Assembly (NCBI GenBank): GCA_002633005.1
Contig: NMRA01001036.1
Coordinates: 36,235-66,289 of the forward strand
Direction of reading: 5' to 3'
Length of the DNA stretch: 30,055 nt
DNA from: Phoronis australis
Lineage: Eukaryota; Phoronida; Phoronidae
Part shown: piece by piece, positions 1 through 9,242 of the stretch
How positions within the stretch are numbered: the first letter of the stretch is position 1
How the letters are laid out: the number at the start of each line of letters is the position of its first letter
Program-made: the position numbers and the translations under genes
The notes under the pieces: generated by a model
Seen by the model: the letters and a program-made list of their open reading frames with translations, nothing else
Databases searched by the model: none
What the model was told of the DNA's origin: nothing

Positions 1-74
1 TTTTACCAATTTTCACATTTCCCGCCATGTGACATCATGGGTTGAACACAAGAGATCAGCGACTAGCATTGAAC

Positions 75-321
75 AACGGCGGAGAGTAGGGAATTTGAAA
101 GCGACAACGATTATGAGCAAGAAATGAACAAATACTATGAAGAAACGTACGATAATGGTGGCCAGGATGACGAAATGGGGTTGCACGAAAGCGTGAACGA
201 GTTTGATATGTTTTCAGCTGCGTACTTTTCTTAATTGAGGCCTTACGAACTGGATCCTCCCGCGAGAGAAGCGGCCTCGGGCTCGGCCAGTCAACCCAGT
301 CATCCAACAGACGATCCTGAA
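75..321 (+). pseudogene. Acidic coding-like remnant, unrecognised
   Basis: One plus-strand frame reads an acidic, tyrosine-rich stretch from about 75 to 234 (for example EFDMFSAAYFS just before a TAA). The same frame stays open after the TAA as LRPYELDPPAREAAS until two stops near 322. The composition and the single interruption suggest decayed coding sequence rather than random DNA. A proline/acid-rich N-terminal region of a mobile-element protein is possible, but I recognise no domain. No start codon or splice sites could be fixed. Confidence 0.2.
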
Positions 322-329
322 TAATGAGC

Positions 330-1047
330 CGATGTTTCTGAATAGTAAATATTGGCCTTTATTGAACCAGGCCTTCATCGTAACATCTCCTCTGATTGGA
401 GTCGAAACACGACTCCTCAAAGTGGGCAGAACACAGAGTGGCCCCGGACAGAATCGCTTGGTCCACGCCGAGGTCCCACATTCTCGTTTGGCGCACGAAG
501 CGATGCCACTACTGCGCAACTTTGGCGTCCCGGGAACACCGAGACGTTCTTTGTCTGACTGCTATTGCTGCAGCATCCGCAAACACATCTTTTCATCCCT
601 CTACGAACCTTCTCGACGCTAAATATACTTTACTTTCACTGCACTCTATACACTTAGTTGCTGATCCGAACAGTGTGCCGAACGACTTGGGTTCAACTCA
701 TGACGTTGTACATAATTATTATTTTTTTTCAATTTTTACGTGTTTCTTTATGAGCTGTGCACTAAAGGCACTGAAATCAAGTAAGATATAATAATAAAAT
801 TTATTTTGAGGTACTAGAGTCATGTTGGGTACACTTTAAATTACTTTAAGCCTGCTTAAGTGCTGACAGTATAATATTATGTCGCACTTGGTATTAGATG
901 TGTTGCTAGGAAGAGTCTGATGGGATTAAAATTAGATGTGTTTTGGAATAGATTCGTTGTATGAGGCTGCGCACACATTATGAAGTTCATGAAATGAGAA
1001 CTCTGACGGACAATACATACACTATGCTTTGATCAAGTTATTTCCCT
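330..1047. other. No recognisable gene
   Basis: Several frames stay open between about 330 and 790 because this stretch is relatively GC-rich, but none shows a domain, a convincing splice border or conserved-looking composition. From 800 on the DNA is AT-rich with nothing assignable. Confidence 0.5.
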
Positions 1048-1467
1048 TGATGACGTTTCATTGGCTATTTGCATGAATTTGTTTTATTTGTTTTACAGCC
1101 AAACCAGCTGCAACCCTGTGAATAAAGTACCCCCTGGATATACGAGTATGCCTGCATTGAATTTTTTAGTGTGACCCTCGGAGTCAGTACTCAGCTTACA
1201 AAGTTCAAGTAAATCACAAGGCATTGCATTGTTTTGTAAAATTCTGGATAAGTTCTTTAGCTAAATGTGGAAGGTAATGAGTACGAATGGGGATAGATGT
1301 AGTCATTTAATTTTCTGACGCTTCTTTGGCTAATTGTATGGGTGTGTGTTTAATTGTTTCACAGCCAAACAAGTTGTAACTCAGTCTGTGAATAAAGTAC
1401 CTCCTGGAGATGCGAGTAAACCTGCATTGATTTTTAGTGCAATCCTCCGAGTCAGTACTCAGCATTA
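1048..1467 (+). repeat. Tandem duplication of a ~150-bp unit
   Basis: Two diverged direct copies lie at about 1048-1195 and 1313-1467, separated by ~120 bp. Both contain a pyrimidine-rich tract ending in ACAG followed by CCAAAC, then CTGTGAATAAAGTACC, then CCTGGA, CCTGCATTGA and GAGTCAGTACTCAGC. Copy 2 carries a 4-bp length difference just before CTGTGAATAAAG, so the two do not share a reading frame across the unit. Each copy therefore pairs a splice-acceptor-like tract with an AATAAA ~30 bp downstream, as a duplicated terminal exon would, but it could equally be a noncoding duplication. Confidence 0.6.
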
Positions 1468-1803
1468 ATAGTTGAATTATATCACTTGCTTTTCAGAAAC
1501 ACTTGTCGATGGATGATTAATTTAGCTGGTAACGTTCAGGTTTGAAATCAACCATGTTTCCAGCAGCAACATTAATGTCGATTGTGTAGCAAAAACTTCG
1601 TTTAATCTATTGTTTCAAAGATTTTACAAATTTATTGTGTTTAGACAAGTACCGCGCACAGTTCTACATTTGTATTACCTGAAATTGAACATGACACCGT
1701 TAGTATTTATCTAAAAATCTCAAGCAGGCCCCACAACACCCCATTGCCTGCCCTTGCCCTCAAATATGATTGTCAAGTATCATTTCTAGAATACAGGCTT
1801 TGT
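1468..1803. other. No recognisable feature
   Basis: AT-rich sequence with no open frame of note and no repeat match elsewhere in the window that I could see. Confidence 0.5.
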
Positions 1804-2049
1804 CTATTTTTTGTCGAGCTGTTCGTTAATGTGGCAATTTAGTTGAAATGTTTTAACGTCGTCTTCTTTAATTTTCTGTTGACTCCGTTTAAAGGATGAC
1901 AATGGAAATTTTCGCCTTGTAAAAATAGTATCTGGATTTGATGTTGTAGTTTTATTTCTATTACCCACATGAAAGGGTATAAATGCAATCGACATTTCGT
2001 CCGTCAAGCGGGCCAGTGCCTGCTGACAGCTGGTGTATCACGTCAGCAG
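1804..2049 (-). pseudogene. Coding-like stretch, unrecognised
   Basis: A minus-strand frame is open from about 2049 to the stop at 1804. It reads through CQQALARLTDEMS, IAFIPFHVGNRNK and a lysine/glutamine-rich tail ending in NEQLDKK. Amino-acid use is protein-like, but there is no initiator supported by context, a TGA sits just upstream in frame, and I recognise no family. It may be an exon or a decayed element ORF. Confidence 0.22.
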
Positions 2050-2059
2050 TATCTGCGAA

Positions 2060-2944
2060 ACCCTGTCATTGATGTTCGTCAATTTATGAGGATCAGTAAC
2101 TTTCGTGGATTGTATGGCACAAATAATTTCAACTCTTTTCGGATTTTAGCAAGGTTCGTTTGAGGAGAACACGATTGGCCTTCATTTTAGCACCTGCCTC
2201 GTTACTATGTCGCTTGAAGATCCTTGGGAAGGTGTAGACATGTTCCTACTGATGTATTGACATCTTTGCAAAAACCCTCAAGCTATGCTCAGTTTCAGAT
2301 ATTGTCGAATTCATACATTTTCTTGGACCCAGACTGGATAATATTTTCTCGGTGTTTTGTTGTTTCGGCAGGTGAAATTTCAAGCATCAGTTCCCTTTCT
2401 ATTTCCCCCCTTCTCTTCATTTTTGCGTATCATCAAGGCAGTGAAGCTCACCAAACGTCAGCGTGGTGTTCTCAACAGCAGTTTTTCATAGAAATTCCCA
2501 GGTTTTGTTAGATCAAAATTGTTTGGGAGTCCTCAAACGTTGAAGTCCCTACAATGGCGTAGTTTCAGAGTCTACATGATGGAGCTCTATCCATGTTGTA
2601 CAAGTCGTCCGTGCAGTCAAAAGTCGTGGACAGAAAGTAGATCTTAAGGCTCTGCCAAATTAGAGTGCTTAAAAATGAACTTGTTGCCAATTCTCAATTT
2701 TTCTAAATGTACTAGACCAAACTGTTCACTTGATTTATTTAAATGAGGTCCATGTATGTATGTTACCGTTGTCACATTTAAGCAAATATTTCTTTTTTGA
2801 TACCCATTTTGTGATGTTTCACCTCTTTGTTGTGCATCCTTCCTTGTGGATCATCATTCACTTCTAACTATACTTATTGTTATGTCAATGTCTCATTTAC
2901 AAAAAATGAATTCAACTGGATGTAGATCACATTTAAGGATAACA
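2060..2944. other. No recognisable gene
   Basis: A 95-codon plus frame at 2224-2511 is open but has no domain. Minus-strand frames contain scattered short readable pieces broken by many stops. Nothing can be assigned. Confidence 0.4.
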
Positions 2945-2945
2945 A

Positions 2946-2980
<35 letters not shown>
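2945..2980. repeat. (TA)n microsatellite
   Basis: An almost pure TA dinucleotide run of about 35 bp, preceded by an interrupted ATATGTATA lead-in. It generates a spurious YIYIYI peptide on the minus strand. Confidence 0.9.
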
Positions 2981-2982
<2 letters not shown>

Positions 2983-3222
2983 GGTAGAGCATTTCTTTTG
3001 GCCTGTTGAAATGCTCCCATTAAACTGTCCACCGGCCGATAATATGGCAATGTTGACGGTATAAATTCTGACTGGCACTTTTTATTTATTGTCTTGTCAC
3101 GAAGGGCCTGTTGAGAATGAAATTAGGTGTGTTGTCGGTAGGACTTAACTACATCTGTGCAGCAAATCTAACACCATGAGTTTAAAGCATCGGAGCTGCT
3201 ATGCGACGATAATTGTAATGTA

Positions 3223-3420
3223 TTACGTAGTTGCAGGTTTGGTCAACGTCGATAAATTTACTTTTAGAATGGTGAATAGTTTGCTAGTGTTTCTTTCCAC
3301 AATTTTCACTACCAGCGTATCCTCAGGTAGAATTTCAGGAACCTGCAGCCGTTTCCATACGACTGCATCGCCTAAAATAACGTCTTTTACGTGCGAATTT
3401 ACTATCCTATTCACAGGAAC
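3223..3420 (-). CDS. Possible isolated exon, unrecognised
   Basis: On the minus strand an acceptor-like tract (TTTTTTGGTTTAG) ends at 3421, and the frame after it is open for about 65 codons to a TAA at 3223-3225. A possible GT donor overlaps the last codons. The peptide has alternating hydrophobic, beta-rich character (DVILGDAVVWKRLQVPE, LPEDTLVVKIVE) that suggests a small beta-sandwich domain. I considered a YbaY/YscW-like lipoprotein fold from the pattern of VPE, LPED, hydrophobic strand and R/N-T-S, but the match is from memory and weak. Confidence 0.28.
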   Translation of the reverse strand, partial: VPVNRIVNSHVKDVILGDAVVWKRLQVPEILPEDTLVVKIVERNTSKLFTILKVNLSTLTKPATT

Positions 3421-3429
3421 CTAAACCAA

Positions 3430-3770
3430 AAAATTTTATTACATTTAATACATTGATTACAAAAGACGGATACAGATACTGTTAATGCAGGCAGTGCATA
3501 CATGTATATATTGTTTCCCAATACCAATATATGCGTAACAGCGAAATAAAACAGCACGTTTTTATAAGAACTCGGTGTATTTTTGAGGGTTTTACATCGA
3601 AGTTTGATTATTTATTGGCGTTAAACGATGAATTCAAGCGTTAAGCTGACACCAGTAACCCGTGTTGTGAACTGCTGAACAGACTGCGTGTGAAACCAAT
3701 GACGTTGTTGGATACTTTCAAGAACTCCGTCTGCCGTCAGGTGTCAGGTAACGCAACCGAACATGCCGTT
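3430..3770. other. No recognisable feature
   Basis: No coding-like frame, repeat or regulatory signature could be supported here. Confidence 0.4.
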
Positions 3771-3790
3771 ATCGAGTAGAACTACTCGAT
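3771..3790. repeat. Perfect 9-bp-arm hairpin
   Basis: ATCGAGTAG and CTACTCGAT form perfect inverted arms around a 2-base AA spacer. No element boundary or function is evident. Confidence 0.7.
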
Positions 3791-4626
3791 CTAAATTGAT
3801 ACAAAATAGGTTGTTTTTTGGGTGGCATTCTCCTTTAAGATGTCTATGTGGCCAACATTCACCATTCTGCCAGGGAACCACCGAGCACTCCTTGATGCGA
3901 CTACAGCTGGCCGGAAAACTGCACGCGAGCTGCCACACGCTGTGTCTGCGCGAGACCTGCGGAGCCGGAGGGTTACCCTAATAATAATATTGTAAAGATT
4001 TCTTACTCTGTATCAATGTCTCATGCAACAAAACTCAAAGTTCTAATTCATTACATCAAAACATTGGCGGCTCAGCACTATGGTACATTGTCAATGCAAA
4101 ATTATTTTCCAACAGGGGTAAAACACATTATATGTCTTGAACAACAATACCTTACCTCACAGAGACAATTTACAATAAAGACACAAAATCGGTGACAATG
4201 AAGCATGAATCATGGTGAAGTGTTCAAAGTTCAACTGAGTATTAATACACTGATTTTATAGCAGACGACCCTTCAACAGTTATTTGAAGCTGTTTCCTAA
4301 AAAATATTCGATTTCTTTACTTGAATGTTTTTTTTCTTTTATTTTCGAATTTTAGAGGTTTTTCACCAACCATTTTACACCGTCGTACTACCGAGGGTTT
4401 AAAGGTTAACGCCGTGTGGTAAACATCGGTATTCATTTGTTCATTTATTCCTAGGACTTGTGAGTCGAATCTGAAATATGCACCACTTTTCAGTGGTCTT
4501 TTTCAGGGATGAAAAGAAAATGTAGGGCCTACTGGACACCACACAGGTACCTCAAAATTTGCTGAAAAAGTACGATCCTTACTTGTTAGTACGACAAACC
4601 CCGGAATGTACGTACATTGTAGTCTT
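3791..4626. other. No recognisable gene
   Basis: Frames around 3744-3981 are open on both strands because of locally higher GC, with no domain. The rest is AT-rich and unassigned. Confidence 0.4.
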
Positions 4627-4692
4627 CACGTGTGCACGTGACACCACTGTCTCGAGTATTTAAGCCTCATGCTTGTCTGCGTCGTTGTTACA
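4627..4692 (+). promoter_or_regulatory. Candidate core promoter: paired E-boxes and TATA-like box
   Basis: Two CACGTG hexamers lie at 4627-4632 and 4635-4640, spaced by TG. A TATA-like TATTTAAG is at 4657-4664, and an initiator-like TTACAGTC is at about 4688-4695, roughly 30 bp downstream as expected for a TATA-driven RNA polymerase II start. The first ATG of the downstream ORF follows ~20 bp later. E-boxes of this type bind bHLH factors; use in vivo is inference. Confidence 0.45.
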
Positions 4693-4711
4693 GTCGAAAG
4701 AAAAGTTGAAG

Positions 4712-4984
4712 ATGACGTCGGTGCTGAGTTATTTCGTCTTGGGCATGGTGTTTAAAGGTACATTTTTCTTTAATAATTTTAGTTCTCACCGCAAATCTGT
4801 AGCATACACAAAACCTACCGAGATTGTCGAAGGCTACTGTACATGCAAGTGTAGTAATGCCCAAGACATATTACTATGCGCATCGACTGGGACCGAAGGT
4901 ACTCTGACAAATCAGAATCAAGGTCCATATTCGGCTGCCACTTATGAAGGTTGTCATATAACTGTAGAACCTGGGATATTTTAA
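4712..4984 (+). CDS. Small secreted-like protein, or signal-peptide first exon
   Basis: The ATG at 4712 lies just downstream of a TATA/initiator arrangement and opens a 90-codon frame. Residues 1-15 (MTSVLSYFVLGMVFK) look like a signal peptide or membrane segment. The rest holds a small cysteine group (YCTCKC, then two more Cys) and no known domain. An AATAAA at 5191-5196 could serve as polyadenylation signal for an intronless gene. Alternatively the sequence AAAG|GTACAT at 4757/4758 is a usable donor that would end a 46-nt, phase-1 signal-peptide exon, a common arrangement in secreted and Ig-type genes. The short 5' leader, promoter and start support transcription here; product identity is unknown. 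Confidence 0.38.
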   Translation: MTSVLSYFVLGMVFKGTFFFNNFSSHRKSVAYTKPTEIVEGYCTCKCSNAQDILLCASTGTEGTLTNQNQGPYSAATYEGCHITVEPGIF

Positions 4985-5190
4985 AGTATCATCATTCCAG
5001 GCTGGTAATCTAAAATATTTTGCACAAAAACTACCAAGTAAAATTTTCTGGCGTATTGCAACGCAGTTGTATAAAAGGGTACGCACACTACAACTTCTGG
5101 TCACTGCCCACCTACATCATGCATAAATTCATAAGTAACTGTTAATTCAATAAGTTCTTACTCAAATTGCAGAAGAACAATGTTTCACAT

Positions 5191-5196
5191 AATAAA
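5191..5196 (+). terminator. AATAAA polyadenylation signal candidate
   Basis: An AATAAA hexamer lies ~205 bp downstream of the stop of the small ORF at 4712-4984 on the same strand. In AT-rich DNA this hexamer is frequent by chance, so it is only supportive. Confidence 0.25.
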
Positions 5197-6029
5197 GTCA
5201 GAAAAGGTATTACCATGCTGATCAAGTTGTTCTGGACGATGATATATTGCATATCTTAAGTTAAACATAGTGTAATGAGGACTTCTTCTCTTTCAATATG
5301 ATTCTTACATGTAGAAAATGACAAGTAACTACTTTTTTCAAAAACTTTATTATTGTTAGTTGCCTAATTTTCAACACATTCACCACTTGGTCAAAATAGT
5401 CAAAGCAATGCTACGCCCAGTGTTCAACTTGTTAACAGTACAAAATGGTTAGGGGTACGATCAATACGCACAGTCAATCAATGTCAAAGTTGCACATGTA
5501 TGGGATGACCTTGAGTTTTGTGATGCCTCTACTAGTTGTTTTGTTTTAAGTTGTATTGAGAGATAGAGAACCTGTCTCTGCAAAATCAGTTGTCACATGA
5601 TGTGTCTCTTAGAATGTTACTAGCCAAGTCCTGTTTGGCATTTTATTGCGCATAAGTTTATTAATGTCCATTGTTTTTTGTCAGACTGGATGTATTCTGG
5701 AAATATCAGTATTGTTCATGAGAACAGCAGTGTGTAAAATTGTTTGAGAGCAATACTTCATAGCACATAGGTTGAAGGTACGTACACTACACAGGGGGTA
5801 CCGCGTACAATATATTTCAATTAAATTGGCAGGTTTATAAAAACATTAAAATTTGTTGAGAGTTAGTTCATTTTCCAAATCTATTCAAAGAGAACGAATA
5901 AAAAGTTCAGCATACCTGTGCATATCTGTCTGTCATTCTTTGAAAACCGGCACATGTTAAACTTTAGAGGTTCGTACAATACACGAATGCGAACATTTCA
6001 CTCAAAATAAATGCAATTTAACCTAGTAC

Positions 6030-6083
6030 TTTAATGCAAGAAACTGTCTGTAACGCTTTTAAGGCAGGAAACTGTCTATGACC
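6030..6083 (+). repeat. Two-copy 28-bp tandem repeat
   Basis: TTTAATGCAAGAAACTGTCT and TTTAAGGCAGGAAACTGTCT head two adjacent units at 6030 and 6058, followed by similar GTAACGC / ATGACC ends. Confidence 0.65.
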
Positions 6084-6169
6084 AATGTTAGTCACTTACC
6101 AAGTAATATTTTTATGGTATATGTAAACATGGGGATACGTACAGTAAAAAAGAGAGTACGTATACTACA

Positions 6170-7069
6170 TCACTGTTTCTGCATCACATGGTAACATAAT
6201 GTATAACCATTCTTTTTTCTTTGGTCATAATAAGCACAACACTTACGTCAAACACTTAAATCAAGCTTTAGATCTCTTTCTTGAAATCATTTTGAGCCAA
6301 ATTGAACTTTTATTTTAAAATTTAGTAAAATTTAGGAATTGTCTTAGCTAAGTCAGTTCTGTTGGAACGGGCCCCTGGTCTCACACGTTGCAAGCCCTTA
6401 TTACATGATTATAGGATGTTATAAGGATCCAAGAAGTACCTACCCCATAACTAATACACGATCCGTACTTGACAAAAGTTTAAATGAACGTGCCACTCAC
6501 GATTCGCACCGATGAACCACCGCCATTTTGAACTTTCCGTGAACCTGGAATTACATTCAGGAACCCAGGCTAAGAAAACGCCGTCAGTTTGAATGGAAGA
6601 GTGCCTGTTACCAGCCTGCAAACAGGGATAAATTAATGGACAGCGCGCCTTAATTTTAATAAAATCAAAATACGGACAATTTTATCGAAACTGCTGAAGA
6701 AATGTGGCGAATAAATTATGAAAGAATTTATTTTGCCGGCCTCGGGACCGCAGCCTATTGGACCCGGTGCGGATCGAGACAAGACGCACGCGAACGGTAA
6801 AGGCATGCGGTTGCAAGCTGTTTTGTCCAAGCAAATTGTTCAAATCATAAATGCCGTATAAATTCAAATGTAGTTTCTGTCACTTGCATCAAATTACGGA
6901 CTGGTTAAGCCTGTGTCACACTGCCGCGGCAGCCCTTAGCTAGCCTCAGTGCCAGCTACCAGTATGAAGACTACCGTCAGCTAGCTTGCTGGTAGGCCCC
7001 TACAGCTTTTTGCCAAGGTTACCCTTAGGCCTGCCTGGTCGCTGGCGACAGCGCTCGCTCAAACGAGGT
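6170..7069. other. No recognisable gene
   Basis: AT-rich to about 6600. The stretch 6690-7070 is more GC-rich with several CpGs and a local cluster of GCTAGC/CAGCTAGC motifs, but no domain-bearing frame was found. Confidence 0.4.
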
Positions 7070-7166
7070 TTATTTACAACTTGGGTACTTCTGGCGAACT
7101 GTGCAAAGTTGTTGGCTTTCAACAGAGATTTTCCAAGACTGTATGAGCACAACAAGCTTAAACAAA

Positions 7167-7183
7167 GGGGGGGGGGGGGGTGN
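7167..7183. repeat. Poly-G tract with unresolved base
   Basis: Fourteen consecutive G residues (7167-7180) are followed by TG and an N at 7183. Tract length and the adjacent base are likely assembly uncertainties. Confidence 0.9.
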
Positions 7184-7189
7184 GGTATG

Positions 7190-7342
7190 TTCAGAGTTAT
7201 GAATTACAGACGCAAAATTTTGTGCTTCCTGTCTTCTAGTGGAATACATCGTCTCGTTCTTTACTTTTTTCGGAGTTTGTGCTTCTGTGTCTGAGGCAGA
7301 CCTTTTTCCATTTATCCAAATAGGGGGATCGTTCGAGCACAT
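7190..7342 (-). CDS. Possible exon with basic, KKVK-type segment
   Basis: The minus frame from 7342 reads PPIWINGKRSASDTEAQ, TPKKVKNETMYSTRRQE and AQNFASVIHNSEH before running into the poly-C (minus-strand) tract. The hydrophilic composition with a nuclear-localisation-like PKKVK is protein-like. It lies ~0.7 kb downstream of the THAP domain on the same strand and could be a later part of that gene, since THAP proteins often continue into a basic, low-complexity linker. No splice sites were fixed, so this is weak. Confidence 0.22.
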
Positions 7343-8028
7343 AAGTATGACAAGTCCATTACTAAACGTTATATTTTTTATTCATTAAGCCAAAATGATT
7401 TAACCGTTTAACATAATAAGTAACTTAAAGTGCAAAATACTTTACAACATTTAGCCTTACAAACACTATTCAACAGCAAAAGTTTCCACGATATGAAAGT
7501 GGCCGTACACTGTACATGAAACAATTAATATGGTGACCAAATAGTGTTTCCTTACACCAGAATTTGACAGAATGATTAAAAAAATATGAAGTTACAAGGA
7601 ACAAGAATTGGAGGCGTGAAGCTTCACAATCCAACATAGCTTATTTCTCAAATTAAGATTATTCATATTGCAGGTGGTTATTTCTGAATTATTAAAGTAA
7701 TCTTTATTGATGTTAAAGGTTTTACTAGCGTTCTATTTAATTGTACACGAATGCGAAGTTGTTGAAATCGCCGATCCAAATCTTGGCCAAATGTGCGCAT
7801 TCTGCTGAGACCAACCGTCTTATCAGGTCCAGAGAAGAGTACTTTGGTTAATTCACTCACTAGACTATGACTGAAGTTCTTCGTAAGGACAGGAGTTCAT
7901 GAGTCACTACCTTTGGAAGAAATTTAGCGGACAATTTTCGTCAAAAAGTTTACGAGATAGTTTTCATCAAAACGGAGAAAACAAAAAATGGATTTGTGAA
8001 GCCAGGATTAAGTAGTAGGCCTACCAGA
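7343..8028. other. No recognisable feature
   Basis: One 60-codon minus frame (7678-7860) shows no domain. Otherwise AT-rich DNA. Confidence 0.4.
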
Positions 8029-8228
8029 GCCTCTTATAAAACGTTCATCTTCAAAGTGCCTTGAACAAATGTATAAGTCTTATTGCTGAAACAACTGCCA
8101 TTCACGTCGACACAAGAAATAAGATTTTCTTCCCACAGCCGATTATGGGGTCGTCGCAAGGTATGGAAGCTAATTCCTTTGCATTTCGCCTGTGTGGCCG
8201 AACAACCGGCCACACAGCAGCCGACCAT
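8029..8228 (-). pseudogene. THAP-type zinc finger domain, frameshifted
   Basis: THAP domains are C2CH zinc-binding DNA-binding modules found at the extreme N terminus of cellular THAP factors and of P-element-like transposases. The minus-strand ATG at 8226-8228 begins MVGCCVAGCSATQ (first Cys pair, C5 and C9), continues with CKGISFHTL and the conserved tryptophan of RLWEENLIS, and reaches NKTYTF. The second metal pair is visible in another frame as CSRHFEDERFIRG (TGT at 8065-8067), the typical C-x2-H-F end of a THAP domain. A one-base indel near 8068 therefore separates the two halves, so the copy is damaged unless the base is a sequence error. The spacing is also shorter than the usual ~80-90 residues. 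Whether it was a host factor or transposase cannot be told, because no downstream catalytic domain is recognisable. Confidence 0.68.
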
Positions 8229-8802
8229 GATTAGCAGATGACGTACTTGCCGGAAATTGCACCAGAAAATTTAGCCATGTGTCGCCAGTGAATAATGACG
8301 TAAGGGCTTATGCGTAAGATCACAAATTTCGTCCATTGAAAGTATGCGGAGTTGGCCGTCCATGTACTATAGTCTATGGTGCAGACAACTAAAGCACGTG
8401 CAATCTCACTGCAGTTTCAATATCTCTTTGCCTTCTTGATTTCACACCCGCACGTGAAACAGAACAACAAAAACAAAACAATACAACTAAAAACACTGTC
8501 AGTCTGCATGCTGACACTTGTATTGCACATTTTTAGAGTATATCTACAGACTACATAACGCGTTACCTTCTACCGCATGAATCACAAAGTCATTATATAC
8601 ATGTAGATGTACCATGGAATTCGGGTTTGTTTCAATTATCAATTAAGAAATACAAAGTATGCTACTTTTGTATTGATGATATTATAGCTGTTATACACAT
8701 ATAGGGCAAACAGAATATATTTGCAAAAGAAGCAGGCATAAACCAGGGTGTTGAAATGATGCAAATGTTGCTATATAATATCAAAATATTTGGAAAGCTT
8801 AC
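8229..8802. other. No recognisable feature
   Basis: Unassigned AT-rich DNA. It lies where the next downstream exon of the minus-strand kinase gene would be expected, but I could not see one. Confidence 0.4.
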
Positions 8803-8843
8803 CTGGTGTCACAATCTCCAACAGCAGAATTCCAAATGACCAC
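8803..8843 (-). pseudogene. Tyrosine kinase domain exon (subdomain IX, WSFG)
   Basis: This 41-nt minus-strand exon encodes WSFGILLLEIVTP plus split codons at both ends, the conserved helix after SDV in receptor tyrosine kinases. It is bounded by an acceptor-like TTTTAAG just upstream and a strong donor GTAAGC just downstream (8802-8797). Its first base completes the GT|G valine codon left open by the exon at 9055-9242, so the two exons join in phase to give SDVWSFG. The next kinase exon (GxxPYPG and the C-lobe) was not found. See the upstream exon for the evidence that the copy is probably inactive. Confidence 0.65.
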
Positions 8844-9054
8844 CTTAAAATGTACGCGTCTACATGTACATGTGGAAAATGGTAACAATATACAAACAAC
8901 ATAGTTTCTTCAATTCTTCTAAAAGACTTTTGTGATTTTGAAGCCAAAGTGACCCTCTTGTAAAACACAAGAGGTCACTGAGAATAACTTAAAAAAAACG
9001 TTGGATGTGAGATTCAATAAAGTTTCCAGATACAACCATATAAAAATGACGTAC

Positions 9055-9242
9055 ACGTCACTTTTTGTTGTCTACTACAATTGGTTGAAGAGCAACTCGG
9101 GCGCTATCCAGCGTATTGGTGCTCTCGTCTGGTTATGTATCACGTAGATGTGTTCATTTCTGCCGAGTCCAATGTCAGATATATTGGCTGTCAAATCTTC
9201 GCTAGCCAGGATAATTCGTGCAACAAGGTCAGGATGAATTAT
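9055..9242 (-). pseudogene. Receptor-type tyrosine kinase exon, catalytic loop to SDV, degenerate
   Basis: This exon covers the catalytic loop, activation segment and APE region of a tyrosine kinase domain. An acceptor (TGCTGTTGCAG) precedes 9242; the exon is 188 nt and ends at a GTACGT donor at 9054. The peptide shows HPDLVARI where active RTKs have HRDLAARN, SDIGLGRNEHIYV where DFG is expected, then APIRWIAPELL with the tyrosine-kinase-type IRW-x-APE. The sequence then reads FNQL, two TAG codons (9075-9077 and 9072-9074), and TTKSDV in the same frame, where relatives have a single tyrosine. The HRD arginine, the metal-binding Asn and the DFG Phe are all replaced. With the two stops, this points to a dead relic, although the intact splice phasing shows it came from a real intron-containing gene. 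The ATP-binding lobe was not found upstream. Confidence 0.75.

Larger units (their letters stand above)
5078..6169 (+). repeat. Dispersed GGTACGTACACTACA-like motifs
   Basis: Variants of one motif recur in one orientation: GGGTACGCACACTACA near 5078, GGGGTACGA at 5452, GGTACGTACACTACA at 5777, GGTTCGTACAATACA near 5969, GGGGATACGTACAGTA at 6131 and GAGTACGTATACTACA near 6154. Spacing is irregular (about 20 to 370 bp). No open frame of note occupies the region. Confidence 0.45.

Noticed and set aside
332-791. Overlapping plus-strand frames of 68-131 codons
   Set aside because: Three frames are open at once in a locally GC-rich stretch, none with a domain, start context or splice border.
2893-3078. 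61-codon minus frame
   Set aside because: It is a translation of the TA microsatellite (YIYIYI) with no other content.
3744-3981. Cysteine-containing frames on both strands
   Set aside because: Opposite-strand open frames over the same bases, with no family match or supporting signals.
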